From Tubiluchus corallicola (lineage: Eukaryota; Priapulida; Priapulimorpha; Priapulimorphida; Tubiluchidae), in NCBI GenBank assembly GCA_030141605.1, contig JAQGDQ010002366.1:371160-433159 (forward strand): DNA of 62,000 bases, given 5' to 3'. The notes under the pieces are model-generated. The model saw only the letters and a list, made by a program, of their open reading frames with translations, had not been told where the DNA came from and made no database searches. A program made the position numbers and the translations under genes. This document shows, piece after piece, positions 50,878 to 62,000 of the stretch; the first letter of the stretch is position 1; every line of letters starts with the position of its first letter.

Positions 50878-53800
50878 ATGATCGTGAAAATCATTTTTGG
50901 AGCGCTGATGAACTTTGCTTTTTGCGAAATTGTTTTAGGTGCTACGTACCTAAAACAAGGTAAGTTAAAAATAAAGCGTATGCTGTAACACTGTAATCCA
51001 GCATTATCCTATTTGTACTGGCTTTAAGGATTTGCATCAAAAACGAGATTTATGTATGGAAACGTCATGCAAATGAGGATTTGATTAATTAATACCTTTT
51101 TAGCTAATTTTTGGCACAGAATACACGTTGATGTTAAGACCGAACGTGAGAAACGTTTCGAGAAATCTAATGACTTAAAAACAACGCTAATTTATAGGGT
51201 GCTTTGACAGCAATAACAATGAGATGGAGGTTGAAGATAAATGGTTCCCCGAGGGAGTCTGTCAGCGTTGTCAGTGTCACTCATTTCCTAACAGAGACGA
51301 GCCATCAAAAATGCAGAAATATACATCATGCTACAGGTAATGCTACATGCTGTGGCATTGACGACGACAACTACAAAATATCAGTAACAGCAGCAGCAGC
51401 AGCAGCGGTATTTTACTATTACCACCAAAAGCACCTTGGCCTGTGCTGTCGTCTGCACGTACGAAACTTGATTCAGGGAAAATTTTAGCGACTGGAGACG
51501 TACATCCCATTTCATAAGAGTAATTGTAGTGAAAGACAGCACCAACTGATAGAGGTGCAAAACAATACTTATTTTAGTATTATTTAAACTCTTTCGGCAA
51601 GTGAGTCGAAGTGACGTCATCATCAAGACCCGATTTTATAAAATTTCGTAGAATCGTGAAATCATAAAATCGTATTATGAGAGCACTCTTAAAATCGGTA
51701 ATATTGTAATACCACTTACTGATTGACATGATTAAATCATCATATCATATAATGGTAGACATGTAACCATGTACGTTCAAAATTAACCCCATGACCAATC
51801 TTAGCTGCATTACCGACAAAGTATACCTACCAGGCTTACCACAGCAAATACATTTTGATTCTGATTTATTTGCATTTTGCATTTTTATGCCCACTTAAGA
51901 TTGTGCTTGTGCATACTTTTGAAAAACCACCATTGCAGCAAAAATAAAGACAACAGAAATTAACATAACATAAATAAAAATATCCTAGATTCCAGTCCTG
52001 GCACACTTTAACTAATGCCTTAATGCTTCATTAGATCATATTAGAGAAAATTAGTTTAGTTATGTTTTATATTTACACACTACGGCGTCCACTCAAATTG
52101 TAGATCTTTCAAGTTTGGTCTTACATGATTTTGAGTACTCGGTTACAAAATTTTAAGTTCGTTTTCAACACCACTGCAACTGCACTAGATAATTTGAAAT
52201 TTAGTCACTGTCACATTAGAATTCATTCCATTTCTCACTGTAATCATTACATTTTTATTTTTTGTTTTCTTGAATTATAGTTTGCCGGTTCTGATCCCTG
52301 GTGATTCCGTTATTCGCTTGAAAGCGCTTGGATACTAATCAAATAATTATGGGTTCCACCTCTAACTGTTGGTGATGTCTTTTACTACTATTATGCCATT
52401 AAAAATTTGGCAACTTGAAAAGCAATTAGACCGCTCTATAATATGCCAGATTTTTTAGTAGTTTACAATATGGTGGGCCAATCAGAAAACAGAAAACTTT
52501 GCACTACTTTAACGGTTAGTATAAGATTATAGCACTAAGATGAAGGTTAATACTAATCTTTATGCATGTTTATGGAAACCAACACTATTGTTTATTCTCT
52601 TTTCAACCCCCACCCCTATTTGATTAGCGTTTTGACCTTTAAAATTTTAACTCTGTTACTCAAATGTGCTCTGCTTAACAAATTAAAACACAGGTTTAAA
52701 CAACTGAGGGAATTTTTCATTTTGACATAAGATATATGACGACACAAACGTACAACAGTTTTTTAGGCTCAACAACGACTAATTGCTAAAAATAATTTGC
52801 TTTTTGTTATTCGTAATAAATTTTTACAGCTCATATAAATGCACGGCCGATCGGCATAATTTCGTTTTGTGTGGCAACCGTTTTGAAAACGGGGGCCATT
52901 TTTAAAATGAAAGCAGCATGAATCATAAATGGATTGCTTAGGTCCAAGTACACTTGAAGAGATTTCATAAATGCTTTTTACTATTAATTTTCTGTGAATC
53001 ATTTTAATTTACATAGTTTGTGCAAAAACTTAACAACCATTTAGTCTTTTGCGCTTTTGACTTTTTTCCGCAAACTTTTCAAAACGGCAACAGTTTTTTC
53101 GGATTTACCATAGTCAAACTGATAAGACTGGCCGAACTTTAAAAAATTCACTTAGAACTTTATAAAAGCAAGTTTTCAGAATTTTCTATTATAACGCCTA
53201 AACTCGCGTTTATGCGGCATCCGGATGCGGACGCGTATGCGCTTTCCACCTGCAGAACAGCCTGCCGATAAAAAATCAATAAGAATAGCCGCAGAAAAAG
53301 AATAAGAGTGTATTAAACCGATTTATCTATTCCGCACCCCCCCTTCCCCAAACGCATTCGCATCGGGATGCTGCATAAATATCACTTAACACCTTTTACA
53401 ACCATAACGCTTACTATTTACTATTTCTTTTTACTATTCTTAAGATTACTCATAGTTATTCATCTTCGAAATATTTTCAAAATTTGTGTATCGATGGCAC
53501 AAGTTTTGCCAGTTTTCGGAATGAGCGCCATTGCAATTAGAGCACCAATACAATTACAAAAGCAGCATTAGCAAATCTCCAGTAGTTATGAATATAACTT
53601 TGGATATAAATAGGCAATTCAATTGTAATTTTTAAACCATTGCAATAAAAAACACCATTACATTAAAAAACAATCACATGATCGGATTTACTTAGTAACA
53701 GCAAATGCCATTACGATTCAATAAGTAACTGCAAGATTATTTGGTTTAAATAAAGTTACCTTACTAAAATAATTACAAAAACTAAATGAATAAGTTAAAA

Positions 53801-56482
53801 TAATGTTGATGTGGATGCACTGTCTGTATGTACTACCTAAAGATATTCTGCATTGTTTATTTGTTTTACACAGTACTTTGTGTATTGATTTACACCTAAA
53901 ATAAAAATAAACAATTAAAAAAGGTCGTAGATGCGCCTAGAGCTTGACTTACAACTACAAGCAGAAAACAATAAACCAGCCAACGAATAGCACATTAACC
54001 AGAACAAGCTTTGGAGCAGGTCAGTTCTGCTACTGTTACTCTTACTTTCGTCAGTTTTGAATGGACATGTGATGAATTCTGTCTCAAAATAGAAAAAATA
54101 TAAAGGAAGTTGCCAAACCTGCCACCAAAAGATGCAAAATCCAAGACGGAAATAAAATTTAGCTACACTTCTAAAAATTCGTTATTTATATACCTTATGG
54201 CATAAGGAAAGACATATCCAGTGAACATAAAACAGATCACAAAATCAAAAAACTAAATCATACAGGCCGGTGTCAGAGGATGGTCCTATACCACCAAAAC
54301 GTAACTTCAATTTAAATGGACTTTAAATTACCTTTAGATTGATTAAAATCAGCTTAGATGGCAGTGGCATACTTTTTTTGGTCACATTCACACAATTCTG
54401 ATTTGAGTGCGCCAACCAAAAAAGTTTATTTTAATACATAAATATAAGATAAAAACTGTTGCATTTTGCCACATTTTAGCAAAACTAGAACTCAGTTACA
54501 GCCAGAATTTTGAGCATAACCCTAAAGCTATGAACACTTGCTCAGGCTTCACAGCAACTATTATTTCAGAGTAGGAAAAGAATATGCAGGTATGCACTCA
54601 CTGGACCATACAATTATGTTACAGGCTAAATAAGCTAGTAGAAATCTTACGAAACTAGAATTAGATGGCAACAGTTTCCAACAACTGCACAAATAGCTAA
54701 CTCCCACAATAAACTCCCATGTAATATAAAATGTTATTTCTTTTTCAGCTGTGGTAAGATGGCACCAATTAATAAACCCGGTTGTTATACAACAAGATTC
54801 ACTGAAAAACGCTACCCAGACTGTTGCGATGTTATATTATGCAAAGACCGTGATGCAATGTGGAATAAAGAGGATTACATTAGGTTTGAGTTTAATTTTG
54901 ACATTGCCTTGAAATTAGTTTCTTTGCAAATAGTACACGAGGTTCTTATCACATGGATGTAATTCTGTTGTGTTAGTAATTTGTGGTTGTGCTAATGAAT
55001 GTATTTTTGTTGCGTTTGTGTTACTTAATGCTAGCTGAGCTTGCAAATGTAGTTCTCATGAGCTTGTGCTTATGCTAATTAGCGCTGCTTGTGATTGGGC
55101 TAATTATTGTTGATTGTGCGTGTAGACGTGGTTTTGTTTCACTGGTTATTGTTGATTGTGCGTGTAGACGTGGTTTTGTTTCGCTGGTTATTGTTGATTG
55201 TGCGTGTAGACGTGGTTTTGTTTCGCTGGTTATTGTTGATTGTGCGTGTAGACGTGGTTTTGTTTCGCTGGTTATTGTTGGTTGTGCTTGTGGATTTAGA
55301 TTTTAGAAAAATGGGCCATTTCGGTCAGATGGAAGAAACACTTTGACACCCTTCTTAATCAACCTGTCTACTGGTAATGTCACTGCTGTGCCAATTAATG
55401 CAAATATTGACTCAGAATAGATCCCAGAACACAATTTTATGAGCTCACAACGCTTGCTCTCTTTGGTAGCACTGCATTGACAAAAAAGCTGCTGTCTTTT
55501 TTCACTTTGTACTGGAATCTAAAACGTTTCAAAGATGCTCGAATAGTGACAGTTTACAATTAACACAGGCAGTCAGAGACGATGTAATGGTCAACGTTTT
55601 TATCTGTTGTAAACAACCAACGGTTTAAATACAGTATGACATGAATACCCCAAGTTTTCATCGACCACGACGACTATCTGCTTCTAGTTATTAATGTGCT
55701 TGTAGATAACATAGTCCATTTGTCCTTGTGCTAGTTATTGATGATTGTGCTAGTGAATTCAGTTTTGTTATGTTTGTGTCGGTTATTGTTTGTTGTGCTG
55801 GTAATGTAGTTCTGCTGTGTTTGGCCTAATCGTTGGTTTACTGCTGAGTTGTGCTTGTACTAAATATTGGTGGTCGAGCTTGTGAATGTATTTCTGCTGT
55901 GCTTGTGCTAGTTATTGATAGTTGCGCTTGTGCTAGTTTGCTAGTTATTGCTGGTTGTGCAATAATTCTCTTGTGCTTGTGCTGATTTATTGTAGCTTGT
56001 ATTTCGCTACATGCTGCTTGGTCCACTTGTAATGTTGTTTACCTTTGGATATTAAATTTTTATTCACTCTTATAGTATGCCATCGACGAACAGTTATAAG
56101 TTTCAGTAAATTAATGCGAAGTGCGATTCACAGTCTCTTATAGAATTTATTTTACATTTCATCTAATTTTCGTTTGTTGAAAAAGTTTCGAAGCAATTTA
56201 TTGCTTTATTTTAAATTAACAGTTAAAATAATTAAAAATAAACCCGTCAGATGCATTTCGTTTCAGTAGTTTCTACTTGCTAAGTCTTCTAGTCAGAAAT
56301 AACTTTATCAAAATTTAATAAAATTCATATTGCCATTCAAGATTTTTGATACCTGACAGCAAACTATGGAAAATGTAATGTTGTATCTCTAAATTTTTTG
56401 GTATGCTGCTATGTTCTTGTTTTCTTTGTTTTACAGGTATCTAGAGAACACTATCGCAACATTTGGACCAGATGAAAACTAA
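50878..56482 (+). CDS. Secreted ten-cysteine SVWC-like protein B, 4 exons
   Basis: Exons 50878-50959, 51198-51336, 54749-54883 and 56437-56482 join with GT-AG sites and phases 1, 2, 2 (the same as gene A) to give 133 aa. Residues 1-21 are a signal peptide (IIFGALMNFAFC core). The ten mature cysteines C29, C49, C52, C54, C72, C75, C86, C99, C100 and C105 match gene A apart from one residue fewer in exon 2. Conserved blocks are EGVCQRC, MQKY.SCYSCGK, TRF.EK.YP.CCDVILC and W.ked..RYLE. The C-terminal tail is much shorter than in A (28 versus 45 residues after the last cysteine). The domain is SVWC-like as for A, and the role is unknown. Introns are larger than in A (238, 3412 and 1553 bp) and intron 3 holds a minisatellite. 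The tandem, co-oriented arrangement shows a local gene duplication. Confidence 0.9.
53210..53382. mobile_element. MITE-like element with terminal inverted repeats in intron 2 of SVWC-like gene B
   Basis: TTTATGCGGCATCCGGATGCG near 53210-53231 is matched, inverted, by CGCATCGGGATGCTGCATAAA near 53360-53381, with the match continuing inward to a second GCGTATGCG/CGCATTCG block. The ~170-bp length, GC-rich arms and lack of coding capacity fit a miniature inverted-repeat element. A target-site duplication was not fixed. Confidence 0.6.
55104..55295. repeat. 42-bp minisatellite, 4.5 copies, in intron 3 of SVWC-like gene B
   Basis: Nearly identical 42-bp units beginning TTATTGTTGATTGTGCGTGT run head to tail. 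Because 42 is a multiple of three, two overlapping repetitive frames stay open, but they lie between the splice sites of the gene and show no coding signature. Degenerate related TTGTGCTTGTGCTAG sequence continues to about 55990. Confidence 0.95.
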
Positions 56483-57652
56483 TATTGCAAATTTCAAAAA
56501 ACCATACAGAGTTTTTCGTTAGTTTAATACATCTAACTAAAAAGCAGGTTTTTTACCTTTTACTTGCAGAAATTAGGCGTATATTTATTTACCATTAATG
56601 ATACTGCGATTTGATCCTAAACAACGTAACAAGTTAAAAATGTCAGACAATATATAAACCTAATCCCACTTTGTCTAGCAAGAACGAGTTTTCACCTCTT
56701 CGCGTTTATTGGCAAATTAACAAGCGTTAACAAACAAATGGGAATCAAATCACGAAACGAAAAAATATAGTAACTGTATTGTCACAGTCACAGTTCAAGT
56801 GAAAATTTGGCCTGTATTGTAATTGTTACAACCTTACTAGACCAGTTGCGTAGCACAATAACACTGTTAATAAGTGTCCTGTTGGTATTTGTAATATAGT
56901 AATCTTTTTCGTGTTCAATAAAACTATTTAGCTCTCACTCATTATTACAACTGTTTTCCACGTTAATTTTTGTACAGGAAAGTTTACAGCAACAAAGCTC
57001 CGGTCCCCAAACGACATAAAAAGTGATCTAATTTATTTTATGTGTCTGCATATAATTACAATTTTTATTTAAAGGAAAATGATTCCATATTGAGCTATAG
57101 GCCCAATAGCTCAAAAGCAATCTACCTATAAAATATTGAAATGGAACATATTATTTTTTCAAGAATAACTGACGTGAAAGAATTAGAACCGCGAAACTAA
57201 TTTTGCGTTCGCGCAGCTAGTTCTTCCCTGTTACATGCATTCATCATTCGCTAGTTAGGGCCTATTTACACGGTGTGTCATAGGCGTGCGTGTGTCGACC
57301 AGTGCTGTGTCAAATGTAGATTTATTTTCCAACTGTTTAGTGTCTCTTACGATGTGTAGTATCTTTGTAGATAAATTACCACAGTAGTATTACTAGTGTA
57401 GAACTCCAAAATACTGCTTATTTTTCAATCCCATTGAATGATTTATAAAAGGAACAAAACTTCAACAGTTAATATAAATAAAGTTAAATCACACAATCAG
57501 ATACTGATTAATGTTGTGTATATCATATTTGCGATACCTGATATCAATGTTGCCCAATTGACGTCAAACATATTGGTCTATCGCTCCGCCTCCGCTGCAC
57601 GTCAGCACGCTAGGCGGCATTCGGCACAACAGCTCATCTGGACAACAACTGT
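56483..57652. other. 3' UTR and flank of SVWC-like gene B
   Basis: Apart from the polyadenylation signal, no gene or recognisable element is seen. Confidence 0.45.
56917..56922 (+). promoter_or_regulatory. Polyadenylation signal AATAAA, SVWC-like gene B
   Basis: About 435 bp after the stop, in the same GTGTTCAATAAA context as in gene A, which supports it as the real 3' end of a duplicated gene. Confidence 0.65.
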
Positions 57653-57970
57653 CTGAACTGAACTGAAATGAAATGAACTGAACTGAACTGAACTGAACTG
57701 AACTGAACTGAACTGAACTGAACTGAACTGAACTGAACTGAACTGAACTGAACTGAACTGAACTGAACTGAACTGGAACCGAAACTGAAACTGAAACTGG
57801 AACTGGAACTGGAACTGAAACTGGAACTGGAACTGGAACTGAAACTGGAACTGGAACTGAAACTGAAACTGAAACTGAAACTGGAACTGGAACTGGAACT
57901 GGAACTGGAACTGAACTGAACTGAACTGAACTGAGCTGAACTGAACTAAACTAAACTAAACTAAACTAAA
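57653..57970. repeat. Compound AACTG / CTGGAA / AACTA microsatellite
   Basis: It begins as near-perfect pentamer TGAAC units (57653-57772), changes to hexamers of CTGAAA and CTGGAA (to about 57910), returns to the pentamer, and ends as AAACT units. Confidence 0.97.
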
Positions 57971-59520
57971 CAACATGACAGTCACATCTAATGTCTAATC
58001 AGCAGATAAACTGATTGCACTTTTCCATAAACGCAAATTTGCAGAGCAGCAGCTATTTTTACACGAAATTAACACTTCAAGTAGCCAAAAATGACTTTCC
58101 AATTTAAACAAAATGTAGAGACGAAGTTTCAAGGCACTACAAAATACAGAGACATAAGTATAATAAAAAAGAAACTTAGCCAGTTAGCCTTGCTTTACAA
58201 TAAATGAGAAACAAAAATATTAAGTCTCTCTTGCCTTTAAACATATCATGACTGCGATATTAACATCATGTGCTCGTCTGTAAGATTTATTCAGTTTTTG
58301 AATTTTTTCCGTTTGTTAGGCTATGGAAATGGAATAAATTTGATTGTTTCATTCCATCGACGACCCTTATATTGAGTTACATAAGTCCCAATGGCATCTT
58401 TTAACCATGACTATAAACAAAAAATAGCGTAAAATTAACTAATATTACATTAATATATAATATCGGTTTTGACCACATTTTAATTAATTTTAACTGTGAA
58501 AATCTGATTGAGGTTTATAAAAACAGGCCAGAAAAGAAAACATTTTGTTTTGACCTTATTTAAAGTTAATCAAGTTGTTTTTACTTAACTTGCAAAGCCA
58601 TAAACAAAACTAAACTGGGTATTTCTTTGATTACAAAATGGTTTAATCAGCAAGTCATAGACATAAGCGTTGTGCATTTCGTCCTATAAACGAAACTAGG
58701 CTATGCATTTCCACCAACTCGCTTGCAATTTCAATTGACAATAATGAAGTCTAGAACCAGGCCAATATTTCTCCCGCTAACTAATGAAAAGTTGAGTATT
58801 TTTCATAACAGTGTTAGACGGAGCTGTAGCTAAATGTCCCGAACATTTATCTACATTAATTAATTAAACGTTAATTAAGCTTTGCAGGAGTGTGAATTAA
58901 CTTGGCACGCTGATTGGGCAGTCAACGAAAATGATTGACGTCATGTTAGACGTCGATTGCTTTGCCACCAGTCCACAGGGGATGCCGTGCTGTTATCAAT
59001 GTTATTATCGTTCTTCGAAGTGAACTGAACACTTGACCATATCTCACTTGCCTGTTCGACAGGACTCCTGCGTCCCGTTTACCGATGTCGCAAGAAATTA
59101 GAACATGCGACTTGTGCATGCGTGTAACGCTTAAGTCATAGAATCGCATCGCATGTACAGTTTACTTGTGCGTTTTTGACGCATGCGTGTGACTCATGTC
59201 ACATTTATCAGAAAGTTTTAAATTAACAAAATTATTATGTGTTTATGTTAAACAATGTTCATGAAATGTACAATGCGATAATTTGCACATGCACTCACCG
59301 CATTTGAAACCCATTGCAAACTTTTACTGTGTGTTTTTGACCTAATCTATGAAACGGTGCACATGAAACCTTGTGCATTTGCAGCTTGTGAAATTCTGCC
59401 AGTTCAATATTTCATCTCAGACGCTTATCTTGATAATGAACTAAGATTTGGTCCTGTCATAAAAGAACATGTAAAAAATTTCGCAATTTCTGGGTAAATG
59501 TTGGCCACAAGATATTCACA
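57971..59520. other. Non-coding stretch
   Basis: No gene is recognised. A few GCATGCG-type blocks are present near 59115-59190. Confidence 0.45.
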
Positions 59521-59529
59521 AATCTATTT

Positions 59530-59592
59530 TTTATTCTTATCATCATGATCATCATCGTCATCATCATCGTCATCAACATCATCATCATTATT
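59530..59592. repeat. Imperfect CAT/CGT trinucleotide tract
   Basis: Interrupted ATCATC and GTCATC units. The Asp-rich minus frame over it is an artefact. Confidence 0.85.
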
Positions 59593-59660
59593 AAACTTTA
59601 TTTCAATGCTATGAAAATCAATTGAATTTGAAGTGATTATATACAGCAAATTACACAATG

Positions 59661-59840
59661 CAGTGAGAGGGAGAGAGAAGAAAGGAGAGAAAAAGAAAAG
59701 ATAAAGAAGATGTGAGGGATAGAGAGAGAAAGAAGAGAGAAAGAGAGAGGGGACAGGAGAGGACGAGAAGGAGAGATATTCGGGAGAAATAGAGCAAAAG
59801 AGGAATAGAGAGGGAGAGGGAATAAAGAGAAAGAGGGATA
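59661..59840. repeat. GA-rich low-complexity tract
   Basis: Long purine-only stretch of GAGA, AGAAAG and GGGAGA units. The Ser/Leu-rich minus frames over it are artefacts. Confidence 0.85.
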
Positions 59841-59916
59841 AGTGACATATATTATGGAATAGAACTGCTAACGTACGTTCTGCGTACATGTTTTGTTATT
59901 GTATGAACCTTTCCAT

Positions 59917-60047
<131 letters not shown>

Positions 60048-60360
60048 GTAGGCCAAGAGGCAGAACTGGGTATCTTATGGAGAAAAGGTAACACCGTCTC
60101 TAATTAAATTTATTGTATTGGTGATTTCATTTTACAGTTTAGGCAAAATTTTACAGAATTAAATTTCATAACATCAATAATTATGTGTTATCATCGATTA
60201 ATAGAAAGAGTAGACAATTTATATTGTTACAGACATTATTTTCTTTGGAAATGTTAATATTGTGTATACATTAATCTATAATCATTGCCGTAGACTAGTA
60301 TTTTCCAGTCCATTGAATGATCTTTCCTCCATAAGATGTCCAATCTGCCTTGTGGCCTAC
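60048..60360. repeat. Inverted repeat arms flanked by (CT)n and (GA)n
   Basis: The sequence 60048-60090 (GTAGGCCAAGAGGCAG...ATCTTATGGAG) is matched in inverted orientation by 60319-60360 (CTCCATAAGATGTCC...CTGCCTTGTGGCCTAC). Outside the arms lie the (CT)n on the left and a GAGAGA tract (60361-60398) on the right, so the microsatellites are part of the symmetry too. It is either a fold-back element or two opposed copies of one dispersed repeat. Confidence 0.75.
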
Positions 60361-60469
60361 AGAGAAAAAGAGGGAGAGAGAGAGAGATCTCGAGAGAGGA
60401 AGAGGGTGCCAGGACGCATGGAAAGGGTAATAAAAATGATAAAAATGATAATGAAAACAATAACCAATA

Positions 60470-60478
60470 ATAATAGTA

Positions 60479-60562
<84 letters not shown>
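60470..60562. repeat. (AAT)n microsatellite
   Basis: About 28 AAT units, perfect from about 60480. Poly-Asn and poly-Leu frames here are artefacts. Confidence 0.97.
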
Positions 60563-60884
60563 TATCCATGAAATGTGTCAATCTATATTTCTTGAGTAAT
60601 TGGTCCCATTTTCACTGTTCACTGTTGTACATAGGTATAGTGCTAACGTGTGCATTAAATAATCAAAGTCTTATGTTAAGACTTAATTTCTTTTTAGTTA
60701 ATACCACAGGACTTACGTTGTATTATAAATATTTATGGCTAGTACATTCTCGCGCTAAAGAAAAGTACCAATTGTTTGCTGTCTTCTATTTTTAATATCA
60801 ACTTCAGTGTTTAGAAGAGTGCTCATATATTTACACGTTTTCCCTGACTGTTTACCATCTCTTGCAATACTATTTATCGTCATC

Positions 60885-61460
60885 ATCTCTGGAATCACAC
60901 GTCTTCTGACATGAAACTTGCAATCATTTTAGTCCATGCTGCCCTGTCACCTGCAACTTCCCATGTCTCTGTATTGATATCTATATACAATGGCGTGCTG
61001 ATAAGATTTTTTTGGATGAAATTTATGTAAGTCAGCTGTTGCGGTTTCTTTTCTTCTTATAGTCTCCTTTGAAAGCTAATTTCAATGGGCTGTCATATAA
61101 CTTATGTCCTCTCAATCTTCTCCTTTTGATTTTAACTGTCTATTTCCCTGCCTTGACTTTATTATATAGATTTATTCATAGCCTTTTCTTTAGCCATTTT
61201 ATTCCTTGAATGTTTCTGTAGTTTGTTCTTTGAAACGCATCAATTTCTGATTTGTGTTGTGCGTTGATTGTCCATAATTCTAAGTTGTAGAGAAATACCG
61301 TTTCCACAAGTGCAGCAAAGATTCTTAACTTTGTTTCTAGACTGATCGTCTTACTTTCAAAATTTTTTGTTAATTTGGAATATGCAGCTAGTGTTAATAT
61401 TTTTCTTCTTGCTAGATCTTCATCAGTTGCTAGAAGACTGCCTGGGTATTTGCATTTTCT
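60885..61460 (-). mobile_element. LINE reverse-transcriptase C-terminal relic
   Basis: The minus strand from about 61459 reads KYPGSLLATDEDLARRKIL, then LETKLRIFAALVETVFLYN and LELWTINAQHKSEIDAFQR, ending near IQGIKW. These are the connector motifs that follow the RT palm in many LINEs (YLGS, LLY.SELWT, FQR...RI..IKW). After stops it resumes at about 60900-61025 with LTYINFIQKNL and AGDRAAWTKMIASF, matching the usual W..L..DR..W end. An upstream part to about 61620 is probably the same element but is too decayed to be sure. It is a different subfamily from the dehydratase-intron LINE and has no zinc-finger end. Confidence 0.83.
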
Positions 61461-61811
61461 TCAAGCATCATCTCCATTCCTTTTGTGATAATTTTCTGTT
61501 TTATATTTCTTTAATATCAGATCCATTTCTTTTACTTTTGTTTCTATTTTGATTTTTGTATTATCTATTAAATTTTCATCTTTGATTATTTCAATATTAT
61601 TACTCTTCTATTTTAGTGGCTGGTTTACTTGAAGATTTTGATTTGATACTGACGCCTTGTATCATGAATATCTATGGTTCTGTGCTTTCTGCGATTTGAC
61701 TGCAAACATTAAATATTCGTGAAGTACGAAGTTGACTGCTTATGCACGTTAAACACCATTTTTCAAAGATTTGAAAGATATTCCTTTTTAATCGTTTACG
61801 TTTCGTCGATT

Positions 61812-61926
61812 ATGGACGAAGGTGATGGAAATAGCTCTGATTCTAGCCTAGATATTGTTTTTGTTTCATACGGCACATTAAATAAAATGGCAGCTGACTT
61901 ACATTACTCTGCATATGGCGTTGATG
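61812..61926 (+). CDS. Possible first coding exon of an unknown gene (cut by window edge)
   Basis: An ATG at 61812 opens 38 codons plus one base, ending at a consensus donor (GATG|GTAAGT). The start MDEGDGNSSDSSLDIVFVSY is acidic and Ser-rich. No family is recognised. Supporting it are the strong donor and a composition unlike the surrounding AT-rich noise. Against it, the frame is also open upstream and no second exon is visible before the window ends. Confidence 0.35.
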
Positions 61927-62000
61927 GTAAGTTTCCGTAGTCAACTTCGTGTTTTTTATTGACCTATTAATTATTATCTTCTCTATGCTTAATCGAGTTT

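Noticed and set aside
55091-55346. Two overlapping repetitive frames (VDVVLF type)
   Set aside because: They stay open only because the minisatellite unit is 42 bp; they lie in an intron of SVWC-like gene B.
60262-60795. 177-codon plus-strand frame with a poly-Asn run and the opposite poly-Leu frame
   Set aside because: Created by the AAT microsatellite and flanking repeat; no conserved domain.

Overview
This is a window of animal nuclear DNA, almost certainly from an invertebrate. It is AT-rich and gene-poor. The genes are split by GT-AG introns with long non-coding stretches between them, and there are many microsatellites and decayed retroelements. There is no sign of bacterial operons or Shine-Dalgarno sites. 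The mix of genes (an SDS/SDSL-type dehydratase, an UNC93-like membrane protein, two tandem secreted SVWC-like proteins) and of LINE and Ty3/Gypsy relics fits a lophotrochozoan or another non-vertebrate animal. The species cannot be read from the sequence.

Layout. 1-9.4 kb: non-coding, with a minus-strand LINE relic ending in a long ATT-type microsatellite (2.2-3.9 kb) and a pair of inverted ~280-bp arms (7.6-8.95 kb). 9.48-11.0 kb: one large coding exon of an UNC93-like gene (minus strand), with the 3' part of the gene not found in the window. 11-33.8 kb: a ~22-kb gene desert holding a ~430-bp imperfect palindrome with hammerhead-like ends (12.1 kb), a tRNA-like relic (17.4 kb), a decayed Ty3/Gypsy pol (19.0-19.9 kb), two copies of a 129-bp GC-rich repeat (20.1 and 29.0 kb), a 26-bp minisatellite (25.5 kb) and an LTR-like pair (29.8/30.9 kb).

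33.84-39.85 kb: a complete eight-exon L-serine/L-threonine dehydratase gene (327 aa). Its second intron contains a 5'-truncated LINE insertion bounded by a 10-bp target-site duplication. 39.9-44.8 kb: non-coding, with a second tRNA-like relic and another hammerhead-like hairpin. 44.80-47.87 kb and 50.88-56.48 kb: two tandem paralogous four-exon genes for small secreted ten-cysteine proteins (152 and 133 aa) with identical intron phases. An intron of the first holds another short LINE copy, bounded by a 12-bp duplication. An intron of the second holds a 42-bp minisatellite. 56.5-62 kb: microsatellites (compound AACTG-type, TC, AAT), a minus-strand LINE relic (60.9-61.5 kb), and a possible first exon of an unknown gene at the right edge.

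The genes do not form a pathway: amino-acid catabolism (dehydratase), a polytopic membrane protein (UNC93-like) and two secreted cysteine-rich proteins. The most unusual material is the secreted gene pair, the UNC93 N-terminal phospho-motif repeat, and the set of fold-back elements, some with hammerhead-like GAAAC hairpins. Exon boundaries were worked out by hand from splice consensus and reading-frame continuity. No database search was possible.
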